The notes beneath the pieces were generated by a model. That model searched no databases and was not told where the DNA came from. It was given only the letters and a program-made list of their open reading frames with translations. Source: CAUZIZ01 sp965222655 (GTDB lineage Bacteria; Acidobacteriota; UBA6911; RPQK01; JAJDTT01). Taken from it: a stretch of 64,000 nt of DNA. Each line of letters opens with the position of its first letter. Position 1 is the first letter of the stretch. This document shows, piece by piece, positions 53,577 through 62,921 of this stretch. The stretch is taken from NCBI GenBank assembly GCA_965222655.1, contig CBDCUP010000003.1:620001-684000 (forward strand). Reading direction: 5' to 3'. Position numbers and translations under genes: made by a program.

Positions 53577-54382
53577 TCCAGGCGCTCGAAAGAAGACCCC
53601 TCGTTCTGTTCATAACGATCCTGGTACTGAATATAGCTCTCCTTTCCATTCAGATCCGCAGCGAGCAGGGCCGCTCCTTTCTGTTCAAATGGAGCCTCTT
53701 TTTCGTGACGCCGGTTGCGTCGGCGATGCATTTCGTTACCGATACGGGTGAGAAGGCTCTGAGTCGCTACGTGTTCCTGCGCGGTGCCCAGGGAGAAAAC
53801 CTGCAACTGAGAGCGGAGAACGCAGCACTCAAGGTTGAGGTGGAGCAACTGCGCGCGATCCAATCCATGGCAACACGGTCAGCGCACTACTCATTACTAC
53901 GTCAACAGTATTCGTTCGGGACTCTTCTGGCCGGAGTCATCTGGAAATCCCCCTCTTTTTTCTCGGATCACTTCGGGATCAATGCCGGAACTAGAGTGGG
54001 CCTCCGAAAGGACTCTGCCGTGCTGCGTCCGGAAGGCATTGTTGGAAGGGTAGTGACGGTTGAGCCCTTCGGTGCCGAGGTCGAGCCGATCACGGAAATG
54101 GGATCCGCAATAGGAGGAGTCCTGAGCCGTTCCCGCCTCCAGGGCGTGCTGCAGGGAGATGGCAGTGAGCTCCTGGAATGGAAATTGATCCCGAACCACG
54201 AAAAGGTGGAGATCGGTGAGGTGGTCTACACCTCAGGAGCCGACAGGATCTACCCCAAGGGACTTCCGATTGGTTTGATAGTCAAATCGGAAAGAGGGGA
54301 GATGGTTTACCGGGATATTCGTGTCAGACCTTTTGTTGATTATTCCAGGTTGGAAGAAGTCATGGTCGTAACCGCACCCTAG
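53573..54382 (+). CDS. mreC: Rod-shape-determining protein MreC
   Basis: A 269-residue bitopic membrane protein linking MreB to the periplasmic wall enzymes. It has a transmembrane segment (LVLFITILVLNIALLS), a coiled-coil (ENLQLRAENAALKVEVEQLRA, split about 82-102), and the beta-barrel core with GINAGTRVGLRKDSAVLRPEGIVGRV and YTSGADRIYPKGLPIG. It starts at ATG 53573 in the mreB stop overlap. Confidence 0.94.
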   Translation: MIQALERRPLVLFITILVLNIALLSIQIRSEQGRSFLFKWSLFFVTPVASAMHFVTDTGEKALSRYVFLRGAQGENLQLRAENAALKVEVEQLRAIQSMATRSAHYSLLRQQYSFGTLLAGVIWKSPSFFSDHFGINAGTRVGLRKDSAVLRPEGIVGRVVTVEPFGAEVEPITEMGSAIGGVLSRSRLQGVLQGDGSELLEWKLIPNHEKVEIGEVVYTSGADRIYPKGLPIGLIVKSERGEMVYRDIRVRPFVDYSRLEEVMVVTAP

Positions 54383-54421
54383 GATCAGCCACCCCGATGG
54401 GATTCCGAGAGTAAAGAAAAA

Positions 54422-54922
54422 TTGGAAGTTGTCATTGGCAAGGGCGAAGTCCTTCTGCTTCTTTTGATTGTAGGGGGAACCGAAATTGGCCTGGCCAAAT
54501 ACTTCCCCTGGGTAGCTCTCTATCTGGATCTACCCCTGGTTCTGGTTATCTACATCGGTTGGTACTCACGACCCGCCAAGGCAGCCCTCTGTGGAAGCGC
54601 CTTTGGATTGCTGGCCGATGCCTTCCTGCGCATCTATCTTGGTCTGAACGGAGTCAGTAAAACGACCATCGGTTTTGTCACCGCCTATGTCAACCGGTGG
54701 GTCTTGATCGGTGGATTCCTGCCACGATTGTTCGTGATCGGAGGCTTCACTCTACTTGACAATTTCATAGTTTTCTGTATGTTAGAGCTATTAAATGAAC
54801 CCGTGAGGGAGGACTTTGGGTATCATGCACTGATTCGAGGGGCCGTGACCGGCCTGGCGGGTGTTGTTATCTTCCAAGTCTACGATTGGCTGAAGCTGCC
54901 CAGAAGAGAGTTCCGGGTCTGA
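54422..54922 (+). CDS. mreD: Rod-shape-determining protein MreD
   Basis: A 166-residue, very hydrophobic protein with five or more transmembrane helices, as in the MreD family: VLLLLLIVGGTEIGLAKYF, LDLPLVLVIYIGWYSR, AALCGSAFGLLADAFL. The identification rests on topology, size and place between mreC and mrdA. The TTG start at 54422 is uncertain. Confidence 0.83.
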   Translation: MEVVIGKGEVLLLLLIVGGTEIGLAKYFPWVALYLDLPLVLVIYIGWYSRPAKAALCGSAFGLLADAFLRIYLGLNGVSKTTIGFVTAYVNRWVLIGGFLPRLFVIGGFTLLDNFIVFCMLELLNEPVREDFGYHALIRGAVTGLAGVVIFQVYDWLKLPRREFRV

Positions 54923-55022
54923 ACTCAAACTTGGTAGTTGTCTCTGGCAAAAACGCCCTTTCGCGACGGATCGTCTAGAGTCGCCGCAGCCATCTCCCTC
55001 TCTAGCAGCGGACACTCGACGG

Positions 55023-56903
55023 ATGGCGGTCTATCAAGAAAAGGATTCCTGTCTGGTTCGCCTGCGATGGGTCAGGGGACTTCTCGTAGTCATCCTGCTA
55101 GGGCTGCTCCTCAGATTGTGGCATCTGGACGTGGTTCAGTTCGAGCACTATCAGGCGCTTGCCGAGCGCAACCATGTGCTCACCGTGCCAATGGATGCTC
55201 CCCGCGGTCTCATCTCCGACCGAGAAGGACGGGTTCTCGTCGACAGCGTTAACGTTTTCAGTCTGGTGCTGTATCGCAATGAAGTCCAGGACCTTGAAAG
55301 CACCTTGTCCTTCCTGGCTGAGGGCTTCAAGCTCGAGAGGAAGGGACTGGACGAACGGCTGAAAGGGGCGAAGCACTACTCCATATATCAGCCGCTTGTC
55401 GTCAAGAAGCACCTGTCGATCGATGAAATCACCTTCCTCCTCGCCCGCCAGACCGAATATCCCGAACTAACCATCGTGAGTCAGCCACGGCGCACCTATC
55501 GCTATGGCAAGTTGGCTGCCCATGTACTCGGCTACGTGGGTGAAGTATCGCGCGGACAGCTCGAGCTTCCCGAGTTCTCCGACCACAGCGCTGGCGATGT
55601 GGTCGGGAAATTTGCGATCGAAAGGGTCTATAACAATCACCTCTCGGGCAAAGATGGGTACAAGAAGGTACTGGTCAACAGTGTGGGGGAGAAGCTCGAG
55701 GAATTGGGACACATTCCCGCAGAGGCCGGCAAGGAACTCAAGCTTACTCTGGACCTGGACCTTCAAGAGGTGGCTGAGAGAGAGTTGGCAGATCGAATAG
55801 GGACGATCGTAGCTATCCAGCCTCAGACCGGAGAAGTCCTGGTGATGGCGAGTCGGCCGGCCTTCGACCCCAACCAATTCACCGTACACCTCAGCAAAGA
55901 AGAGTGGGAGGGTCTCGTTCAGGATCCTGACCATCTGCTGCAGAACCGTGCCATCCAGAGCAGTTTCTCTCCCGGATCGATCTTCAAGCTGGTGATGGCT
56001 CTGGGGGGTCTCGAAAAGGGTGTGGTCAATCTCCAGACATCAGTCTACTGTAGTGGACAGATCAATCTGTACGGACATTCGTTCCGCTGTTGGAAGAAGG
56101 GTGGGCACGGACGAGTCACTCTGCGGGAGGCTCTTCGTCAATCCTGCAACGTCTATTTCTATCTGTTGGGGCAAAAGCTGGGAATCGACCACATTTCAGA
56201 GGTCAGTGCTCGCTTCGGTCTGGGCCAGCGCACCGGGATCGATCTTGGAGGAGAGGTTGTAGGCTTGGTCCCATCGACTGAATGGAAGAGGAAAATCTAT
56301 GGTACCCGCTGGTACCCCGGGGAGACCATCTCGGTTTCTATCGGTCAGGGCCCGGTCCATGTGACACCGATTCAGCTGGCTCGAGCGGTCGGTATCATTG
56401 CAGCAGGTACAGCTGCCCCCATCCATCTGGTGCGCGAGCCCGAATCTGTGGGAAAACGAGAGCTCGTTCCTCAAATCAGACTGGCCCCCGAGCACCAACA
56501 GTTCATGAGAGAAGCGATGTGGGCGGTGGTGAATCAGTACGGAACCGGCAGATCCGCCCGAGTCGTGGGCTTCGATGTCTGCGGCAAGACCGGAACTGCC
56601 CAGACCATCGGCCGAGCCACCCGGGAGAAGCTGTCCAAGGAAAAGGCCGACCAGTTCGCTTCAAATGCCTGGTTTGTCGGCTTTGCTCCTCGCGATCTTC
56701 CTGAGATCGTTGTCGTTGTGTTGGTGGAAAAAGGGGGAGGGGGTGGTTCCACGGCAGCCCCTCTAGCTGGGAAGCTCATGCAGGCGTTTTACAAGAAGTA
56801 CAAAACCAACCAACCCTTCACATCCGATGCCTTGGAACTGGCTCACAAGCAACAGAGAGAGTTCCCTGGGACACCCGATCGGGTTCCCGACAACAGCCAA
56901 TAG
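55023..56903 (+). CDS. mrdA: Penicillin-binding protein 2 (elongasome transpeptidase)
   Basis: A 626-residue class B PBP cross-linking side-wall peptidoglycan. It has an N-terminal anchor (LLVVILLGLLLRLWHL), a pedestal domain with APRGLISDREGRVL, and a transpeptidase domain. The three catalytic motifs are SPGSIFKLV (Ser nucleophile in SxxK), SCNVYF (SxN) and CGKTGTAQ (KTG). It partners RodA just downstream. The C-terminal 50 residues are hydrophilic and unconserved. Confidence 0.95.
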   Translation: MAVYQEKDSCLVRLRWVRGLLVVILLGLLLRLWHLDVVQFEHYQALAERNHVLTVPMDAPRGLISDREGRVLVDSVNVFSLVLYRNEVQDLESTLSFLAEGFKLERKGLDERLKGAKHYSIYQPLVVKKHLSIDEITFLLARQTEYPELTIVSQPRRTYRYGKLAAHVLGYVGEVSRGQLELPEFSDHSAGDVVGKFAIERVYNNHLSGKDGYKKVLVNSVGEKLEELGHIPAEAGKELKLTLDLDLQEVAERELADRIGTIVAIQPQTGEVLVMASRPAFDPNQFTVHLSKEEWEGLVQDPDHLLQNRAIQSSFSPGSIFKLVMALGGLEKGVVNLQTSVYCSGQINLYGHSFRCWKKGGHGRVTLREALRQSCNVYFYLLGQKLGIDHISEVSARFGLGQRTGIDLGGEVVGLVPSTEWKRKIYGTRWYPGETISVSIGQGPVHVTPIQLARAVGIIAAGTAAPIHLVREPESVGKRELVPQIRLAPEHQQFMREAMWAVVNQYGTGRSARVVGFDVCGKTGTAQTIGRATREKLSKEKADQFASNAWFVGFAPRDLPEIVVVVLVEKGGGGGSTAAPLAGKLMQAFYKKYKTNQPFTSDALELAHKQQREFPGTPDRVPDNSQ

Positions 56904-56994
56904 CGTTTCATAAGTACCGCAAGCAACCGCCCGTATCATCGCATTTAGGGGCGAAGCACTAAGGGTTGGCTGTGATACCCTGGTTACCAAGAGC

Positions 56995-58083
56995 ATGCTC
57001 TCTCAGCGTCTTCTCCTGCGCATCGATTACCTGCTGCTTTTGCTAGCCTTGGTGCTTTCACTGATCGGTGCCCTCGGTGCCTACAGCGCCGAAACTCCGG
57101 GTGGTCCAGGCAACACGTTCGTGCGCCAGCTGGTTTGGATCGGTCTGGGTCTTTGCGTCTGTCTGGTCGTGGCCTCAATCGACTACCACTTTCTCACCGA
57201 CTACGCGTTCCTGATGTATGGATGCGTCATCGTGATGTTGCTGGGTGTTCTCCTCTTCGGGGTAGAGATCCATGGCAGTAAGAGTTGGCTGGCGTTTGGG
57301 CCGGTCCGATTTCAGCCCTCCGAACTTGGGAAGCTTGTCCTGGTTCTGACACTGGCGCGATATCTAGCCGGGATCGAGGAGTCCTTCCTGCGTCGACGTC
57401 ACTTCTTGGCGGTCACAGTGCTCGCTCTCGTGCCCATGGGACTGGTACTCCTCCAAGGGGACCTTGGAACCGCGGCGATGTATTTGCCGATCCTCTTGGC
57501 GGTCGCCCTTGTCGCAGGCTTGCGAGTACGGGTTCTCATTGGTCTCCTCGCTCTTATGCTTTGTCTTGCGCCAGCCGGATGGTTCGTGATGAAGAACTAC
57601 CAGAGGCAGAGGATTCTGGCCACGCTCAATCCCGACTTGGATCCCCAGGGAGTTGGATACCAGACTCGTCAGTCTCTCATTGCGATCGGTTCGGGGGGGG
57701 TGTTCGGCAAGGGAATTGGACAGGGAGACCAAAGTCAATTGGGCTTCGTTCCCGAGATCCACTCTGATTTCATCTTTTCCCTGATTGGGGAGGAGTCGGG
57801 ACTGATCGGTGCATGCGTCATCCTGCTCTTATACCTCCTGGTGCTGATGCGTATGGTGCACATTGCAGAAGTCTCCCGCGACCGCACTGGGATTTTCGTC
57901 ATGGCCGGCCTGGTTGCCCTCATCTTCTCTCACGTGGTCGTGAATCTGGGAATGACCCTGGGAATCCTGCCGCCAATTGGTATTCCGCTACCGCTGCTCA
58001 GTTACGGCGGCTCTTTCACCCTGGTCATCTTCACTGCTATAGGGATCGCACTGGGCACGTACAGTCGTCGCTTCGTCCACTGA
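56995..58083 (+). CDS. rodA: Peptidoglycan glycosyltransferase RodA
   Basis: A 362-residue SEDS-family polymerase with about ten transmembrane helices. It carries FGVEIHGSKSWLAFGPVRFQPSE, GVGYQTRQSLIAIGSGGVFGKGIGQGDQSQLGFVPEIHSDFIFS and the end motif GIPLPLLSYGGSF, all hallmarks of RodA/FtsW. As the last gene of the mre operon it works with PBP2. It starts at ATG 56995. Confidence 0.96.
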   Translation: MLSQRLLLRIDYLLLLLALVLSLIGALGAYSAETPGGPGNTFVRQLVWIGLGLCVCLVVASIDYHFLTDYAFLMYGCVIVMLLGVLLFGVEIHGSKSWLAFGPVRFQPSELGKLVLVLTLARYLAGIEESFLRRRHFLAVTVLALVPMGLVLLQGDLGTAAMYLPILLAVALVAGLRVRVLIGLLALMLCLAPAGWFVMKNYQRQRILATLNPDLDPQGVGYQTRQSLIAIGSGGVFGKGIGQGDQSQLGFVPEIHSDFIFSLIGEESGLIGACVILLLYLLVLMRMVHIAEVSRDRTGIFVMAGLVALIFSHVVVNLGMTLGILPPIGIPLPLLSYGGSFTLVIFTAIGIALGTYSRRFVH

Positions 58084-58146
58084 CAAAAGCAAGGGAAGAG
58101 GGGTGCCGGGCGGAAGTCCGTCTGATGCGACTGGACGACGCTTTTC

Positions 58147-58176
58147 TTGTCAGACTCTAGCTCGAAGAGTTATAAT
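58147..58176 (+). promoter_or_regulatory. Promoter upstream of rng-mazG, interrupted by the IS
   Basis: TTGTCA (58147-58152) and TATAAT (58171-58176) are spaced by 18 bp, just after rodA. Transcription would start within a few bases of the insertion at 58184/58185. Rng lies 1.7 kb downstream beyond the insertion element, so this was probably its promoter. Confidence 0.65.
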
Positions 58177-58184
58177 CTCAAAGT

Positions 58185-59636
58185 CACTGCTGTCCGGTTT
58201 ATTTTTCGAGGTCTGGCTGAAAGCCTTATGTGATGGGGCTTTGGGGAGATGGTGGAAAGAAGGGGGTTGTTTTTGGCCCGGAAGCTCCTGGGCCCGATTT
58301 GGGAAGGGGACCTACCTTGGTTAAACTCTTTGGTTGTCATCAAAAAGCCAAAGAAGACCAAGGAGATCCCATGGCCAAGTATACGTCAGTCCTGCATCAG
58401 TTGCTCCGTCATATCCCCCGGGATGAGTTTCGCGCCATCGTGGAGCGCCGCCAAGGTGACAAGGGAGTCCGGAAGTTGTCGTGCTGGGGGCAGTTCGTGG
58501 CCCTTTTTTTCGGGCAGTTAACCGGACAGCATAGTTTGAGGGATCTGGTAACCGCTTTAGATGCAGGGCGAAAGAAGCTGCAGCAAGTGGGGCTGGGGGC
58601 GGTGAGCCGCTCCACGCTGGCGGATGCGAACCGCAAACGACCCCAGGAGATCTTCGGGGAGCTGTTTTCTTGCCTGTACAGCCGCTGTCGGAGTCAGGCT
58701 CCCGGTCAGCGTTTCGGCTTCCGGCATCGGGTGTACAGTCTGGATGCGACGGTGATCGATCTGTGCCTGAAAGTCTTTGACTGGGCGAAGTTTCGCAAGC
58801 GAAAAGGGGCGATCAAGTTACATCTGATCTTGGATCACGGGGGGCACATCCCCAGCTTTTGCGTGATGACCCCGGGCCGGGAGCACGAGATCGAGGTGGC
58901 GCGCGGCCAGCGCTACGAACCGGACAGCATCCTGACCTTTGACCGGGCCTACGTGGACTACCACTGGTTTGACCAACTCCACCGCCAGGGGGTGTACTTC
59001 GTGACCCGGCAGAAGCGCAACGCGCGTTACCGGGTGCTGGAGCGGCGGCCGGTGGGCTCCCCGCCGGGGATCACCTCGGATCAAGTCATTCGTCTGACCG
59101 GGAAGGCGGCCGGATGCCTGTCGACTCCCCTGCGCCGCATCGGCTACCGGGACCCGGAGACGAGGCAGTTCTATGTCTTCTTGACCAATCTGTTTCATCT
59201 CAGGGCGGCTGAGGTGGCCGCCATCTATAAGGCTCGCTGGCAAATCGAGCTGTTCTTCAAATGGGTCAAGCAGCACCTGAAGATCAAGAGCTTTCTGGGG
59301 ACCACGGCCAATGCGGTGATGACGCAGGTCTGGGTGGCGCTGTGTGTCTACCTGCTGGTGGCCTACGTGAAGTTTCTGCTGCGGCCCCCCGGGCGCCTGT
59401 ACGAGATTTTCAAGCGGCTGCAGGTCACGGCCCTAGAGTACCTGGCTCTGGGGCAGGTCTTGACCTGGGAGACGAAAAACGGGCCCAAACGGGCACCAAA
59501 GTGGAGACAGCGCAACTTGTTCGGAAGACGGCTAAGGCCTTTGTTTGTAGGAGGATAGGAGTCGAGTGACTATAACCTTACAGTTAAGAGAGCTTTAAGT
59601 CTTTTAGAATCAACGACATCAAACCGGACACTAGTG
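58185..59636 (+). mobile_element. IS4-family insertion sequence, intact, 1452 bp
   Basis: The left end CACTGCTGTCCGGTTT (58185-58200) and the inverse of the right end CACTAGTGTCCGGTTT (59621-59636) are 16-bp inverted repeats with two mismatches. The flanks carry a perfect 9-bp target duplication TCTCAAAGT at 58176-58184 and 59637-59645. It encodes one complete transposase. Matching duplications suggest a recent insertion. Confidence 0.95.
58371..59558 (+). CDS. IS4-family transposase
   Basis: A 395-residue DDE transposase. A DUF4372-like N-domain (about 1-80) is followed by the catalytic core with Asp125 (YSLDATVIDL), Asp191 (LTFDRAYVDY) and Glu293. The IS4 signature Y-(2)-R-(3)-E-(6)-K is exact at Tyr286, Arg289, Glu293 and Lys300. 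ATG 58371 follows AAGGAGA; the frame extends upstream to 58230 without domain support. No frameshift is present. Confidence 0.94.
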   Translation: MAKYTSVLHQLLRHIPRDEFRAIVERRQGDKGVRKLSCWGQFVALFFGQLTGQHSLRDLVTALDAGRKKLQQVGLGAVSRSTLADANRKRPQEIFGELFSCLYSRCRSQAPGQRFGFRHRVYSLDATVIDLCLKVFDWAKFRKRKGAIKLHLILDHGGHIPSFCVMTPGREHEIEVARGQRYEPDSILTFDRAYVDYHWFDQLHRQGVYFVTRQKRNARYRVLERRPVGSPPGITSDQVIRLTGKAAGCLSTPLRRIGYRDPETRQFYVFLTNLFHLRAAEVAAIYKARWQIELFFKWVKQHLKIKSFLGTTANAVMTQVWVALCVYLLVAYVKFLLRPPGRLYEIFKRLQVTALEYLALGQVLTWETKNGPKRAPKWRQRNLFGRRLRPLFVGG

Positions 59637-59645
59637 TCTCAAAGT

Positions 59646-59906
59646 TAATTGTTTGTAATAGAAGAAATGCGATTGGCCGTGGGCCAATTCGAATATTTTA
59701 ATAGATACGACTCGGTCGGCTTTCGGTTATTCTTCGGGGGGGGTACCTCCGATCAATCCTGGTAGTTTTGGCGGCAAGGGGCTCAGGACCGTGCAATCCT
59801 GGTGTTGCTGTGCCCCGGTGCGAGCGCTTCCTACTACTTCCTTCTTCTTCATCCACACAAGTCGAAACCAGACCGCCCGAACCAGGAGCTCCAAGGGAGA
59901 AGTAAA
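59646..59906 (+). other. Long leader of rng, cut off from its promoter
   Basis: A 261-nt region without genes between the IS and rng. It holds a hairpin ATTGGCC-GTG-GGCCAAT at about 59672-59688, then an AT-rich patch and a G8 run near 59737. E. coli rne uses a long leader for autoregulation; a similar role here is only a possibility. Confidence 0.4.
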
Positions 59907-61826
59907 GTGATAACGAAGGAGCTGATCATAGCTTCCAGTCAGCTCGAGACCAAGATCGCCCTGCTAGAAGACGGCCAGGTGAACGAGGTTTTCATTGAGC
60001 GACGAAAGAACCAGGGGATTCTCGGGAATATATACAAAGGCCGTGTAACCAAGGTCCTCCCCGGCATGCAAGCTGCCTTTGTCGACATTGGTCTGGATCG
60101 AAACGCCTTCCTGTACGTCGATGACTTCGTCCAGGACTTTGAGGAGTTCGAGGAACTGTTTGTGCCCGCCGAGGAGGCTGGAGAGGACCGGCTGGAGAGC
60201 GCTGCCGAAGCGACTCTACCAGGACTCGAGAAAAACGAAAATGGGCGCCATCCGAAGCGAGCTTCGGAGAGTCACGAACGAGCGGGTAAGCGGGATGCCT
60301 CGATCATGGCACTGATGCCTCAGCTGGCGCTGTTTCTGGGGGATGGACACGTTCTCCCCCCGAGCTTGTCCGTCCCCGAGGTCAGGCAGGTCCGCGAGTC
60401 CAAGAGTCCTACCCCGGGAGAGTCGCAGGCCCCCCCAGGGCCCCTCATACTCCCGGATCACTTCGAGGTAGATCTGGGGACTTTCGGCGCTTCCTCCGGA
60501 CGTGAGGCCGACCTCAGAGCCCCGGCTCCACCGCCACCGTCCAGTCCCCGGGCCAAGCGCCCCGAATCTTCGTCTCGCAGGCGTAGGCCGGCTGGCAATC
60601 GGACAGCCGAGCGAGTCGGGATAGGCGATCTGTTGACTGAAGGACAGGAGATTCTAGTTCAGATTGCCAAGGAGTCGATCGGCAGGAAAGGCGCAAGGAT
60701 TACTTCTCATGTAGCATTTCCGGGCCGTTTCGTGGTCTATATGCCTACTGTCGACCACATTGGGGTCTCTCATCGAATTGCCGCGGATGATGAACGACAG
60801 AGACTGAGGAAGATCGTCCTGGAACTGCGCCGCAAGGTGGGCCGAGGAGGCTTTATCGTACGAACTGCTGGAGGGGGCCAGTCAGAAAATGAGTTCCAGC
60901 AGGACATGCACTACTTGACGCAGCTGTGGGAGGAAATCCGCATCAGAGGAGAAAAGCTTTCGGCGCCCTCATTGGTCTACGCCGAGCCTGGTCTGGTTCA
61001 GAGGATCGTTCGTGACTTCTTCTCACAGGATTTCAAGACCCTGCACGTGGACGATCCCCAGGTACACAAGCAGATACTCCAGATGGTCCGGCAATTCAGT
61101 CCGGACCTCGCGCGCAAGGTGCGTCTCTACCGTAAGCCCACGAACATCTTCGACGATTTCGGCATCTCTGCCGAGATCGAGCAGGCGTTGCGGCCTAAAG
61201 TCTGGCTGAAAAGAGGGGGGTCCCTCGAAATAAACCAGACAGAAGCCCTGGTGGCCATCGACATCAACACGGGCAAGTACGTCGGAAGCACCAACTCTCT
61301 CGAAGATACGATCACCAAGACCAACCTCGAAGCGGTCAAAGAACTTGTGCGCCAGATCCGTCTGCGAGATCTGGGAGGGATCATCGTCATTGATTTCATC
61401 GACATGGCCGATCCCAACAATCGACAGAAAGTGCTCGAAGAGCTACAGGGCGAGATGAAGAAGGACAAAGCCCCTTCGAAAATCCTGGGCTTCAACGAGT
61501 TCGGCCTGGTAGCCGTTACGCGTAAGCGAGTCAAGCAGTCACTGGAGCGAATCCTGCTTCAGAAATGCACCTTCTGCGGCGGCAGAGGAATGACTCGTTC
61601 GGTGCCAACCATCTGCCACACGATTCACGAGGAAGCTCACAAAATGACCTCGGCACTCGGTAAAGGCAATGAGCTCATCATCCGCTGCCATCCGGACGTG
61701 GGGAAGGCGTTGAGGGGCGAGGAGCGAGATGTCCTGACCCAGATCGGCGCGATCACCGGCAAGCAGGTCAAGGTCAAGACAAACCCCTTGATGCACATCG
61801 AAAGGTTCGAGTTGGCTGAAGCCTGA
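59907..61826 (+). CDS. rng: Ribonuclease G/E family endoribonuclease
   Basis: A 639-residue single-strand RNA nuclease from GTG 59907 (AAGGGAGAAG upstream). It has an S1 domain with GNIYKGRVTKVLPGMQAAFVDIG (split about 40-62) and IAKESIGRKGARITSHV. Between them an acidic, then Pro/Ser/Arg-rich, insert of about 165 residues (74-238) replaces the usual 20-residue loop. The catalytic DNase-I-like domain has VAIDINTGKYVGS and GGIIVIDFIDM with the two Mg-binding Asp residues, followed by the Zn-link CTFCGGRG. The C-terminus is short, as in RNase G. The IS separates it from its likely promoter. Confidence 0.93.
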   Translation: MITKELIIASSQLETKIALLEDGQVNEVFIERRKNQGILGNIYKGRVTKVLPGMQAAFVDIGLDRNAFLYVDDFVQDFEEFEELFVPAEEAGEDRLESAAEATLPGLEKNENGRHPKRASESHERAGKRDASIMALMPQLALFLGDGHVLPPSLSVPEVRQVRESKSPTPGESQAPPGPLILPDHFEVDLGTFGASSGREADLRAPAPPPPSSPRAKRPESSSRRRRPAGNRTAERVGIGDLLTEGQEILVQIAKESIGRKGARITSHVAFPGRFVVYMPTVDHIGVSHRIAADDERQRLRKIVLELRRKVGRGGFIVRTAGGGQSENEFQQDMHYLTQLWEEIRIRGEKLSAPSLVYAEPGLVQRIVRDFFSQDFKTLHVDDPQVHKQILQMVRQFSPDLARKVRLYRKPTNIFDDFGISAEIEQALRPKVWLKRGGSLEINQTEALVAIDINTGKYVGSTNSLEDTITKTNLEAVKELVRQIRLRDLGGIIVIDFIDMADPNNRQKVLEELQGEMKKDKAPSKILGFNEFGLVAVTRKRVKQSLERILLQKCTFCGGRGMTRSVPTICHTIHEEAHKMTSALGKGNELIIRCHPDVGKALRGEERDVLTQIGAITGKQVKVKTNPLMHIERFELAEA

Positions 61827-61892
61827 TGCTCCCGAGCTGGTCCTTGGTACACTGCTGAAAACCCTTCGTATCCTTGCACGGAACTTTTCCGT

Positions 61893-62702
61893 ATGGCTTC
61901 AGAAAACAGAGAATACTTCCACAAACTTGTTGACTTGATGGCTCTGCTGCGCAGCCCTGAAGGATGCCCCTGGGATAAGGAGCAGACGCGCGAAACGCTC
62001 AAGCCCATGCTTGTCGAGGAAGCCTACGAAGTGCTGGAGGCACTTGATGGTGAAGCCCCCCAGGAACTCTGCGACGAATTGGGGGATCTGCTTTTCCAGA
62101 TAGTCTTTCATGGGCGCCTCGCCGAGGAAAAGAAGGAGTTCGATGTCTACGATGTCTGTCGATCCGTCTATGAAAAAATGGTTCGCCGGCACCCGCATGT
62201 TTTTGGCGAGGCGTCCTTCGAGAACAGTAAAGAGCTGCTGAGTCAGTGGGAAGAGATCAAGGCCCAGGAGGCAGCGGAAAAAGGTGGATCAACTGAACGC
62301 CGCTCGGCCCTGTCGGCCACACCCGGCCGCTTGCCTGCGGTCTATACGGCCTACCAGGTGTCGGCTAAAGCCGCTCGCGTGGGTTTCGACTGGCCTACAC
62401 TAGAGGCGATTCGGGAAAAATTCTTGGAGGAGTTTCAGGAGCTTCAGGAAGCCATTCAGGAAAACGACAGTCTCAAGGTAAAAGAGGAAGTCGGCGATCT
62501 TCTGTTCGTAGTCCTGAACATCGCTCGGCACCTCCAGGTAGACCCGGAGACGGCTCTCAGCCAGACCAACCGGAAGTTCATAGATCGCTTTCAGGCCATG
62601 GAGAGAACTTTTGCCGAAGCGGGACGGCCGCTTCGCACGGTGAGACTCGAAGAAATGGAGAGCCAGTGGCAGAGGCAAAAGGAGGCCGAAAGAAAGACTT
62701 AG
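61893..62702 (+). CDS. mazG: Nucleoside triphosphate pyrophosphohydrolase MazG
   Basis: A 269-residue protein that hydrolyses (d)NTPs to monophosphates, cleaning nucleotide pools. Tandem MazG domains are seen: LRSPEGCPWDKEQTRETLKP, EEAYEVLEALD, ELGDLLFQIVFH in the first, and EEFQELQEAIQ, KEEVGDLLFVVLNIARHL in the second. Its stop codon TAG (62700-62702) overlaps the first two bases of the MITE. It is 66 bp after rng, likely in one operon. Confidence 0.95.
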   Translation: MASENREYFHKLVDLMALLRSPEGCPWDKEQTRETLKPMLVEEAYEVLEALDGEAPQELCDELGDLLFQIVFHGRLAEEKKEFDVYDVCRSVYEKMVRRHPHVFGEASFENSKELLSQWEEIKAQEAAEKGGSTERRSALSATPGRLPAVYTAYQVSAKAARVGFDWPTLEAIREKFLEEFQELQEAIQENDSLKVKEEVGDLLFVVLNIARHLQVDPETALSQTNRKFIDRFQAMERTFAEAGRPLRTVRLEEMESQWQRQKEAERKT

Positions 62703-62883
62703 GGTCTGCGCAAGAATAACTTGGTAGAATTGGCGCTCAGATTTGCGCCGGATTTGGCCGCGAACGATTGAGCGAAACCGCAGGCATAGCCGGGTCTACG
62801 TTGAGGATTTCGCGACTGAGAAGCGGCCGAAGATGGTGTGAAGATGAGATGCCAAAATGCCAGGTTATTTTTGCGCAGACCCT
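62701..62883. mobile_element. MITE-like element with 24-bp inverted ends
   Basis: The left end (62701-62724, starting AGGGTCTGCGCAAGAATA) and the inverse of the right end (62860-62883) match at 22 of 24 bases. The 183-bp element encodes nothing; an inner GGCGC...GCGCC hairpin is near 62732-62749. The direct repeat TTA at 62699-62701 and 62883-62885 may be the target duplication. The ends are unlike those of the IS4 element in this window, so another transposase must move it. Confidence 0.85.
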
Positions 62884-62921
62884 TAGGGCCGGTCGCCCGG
62901 GCCGAGTAGGGAGGAACTCTG

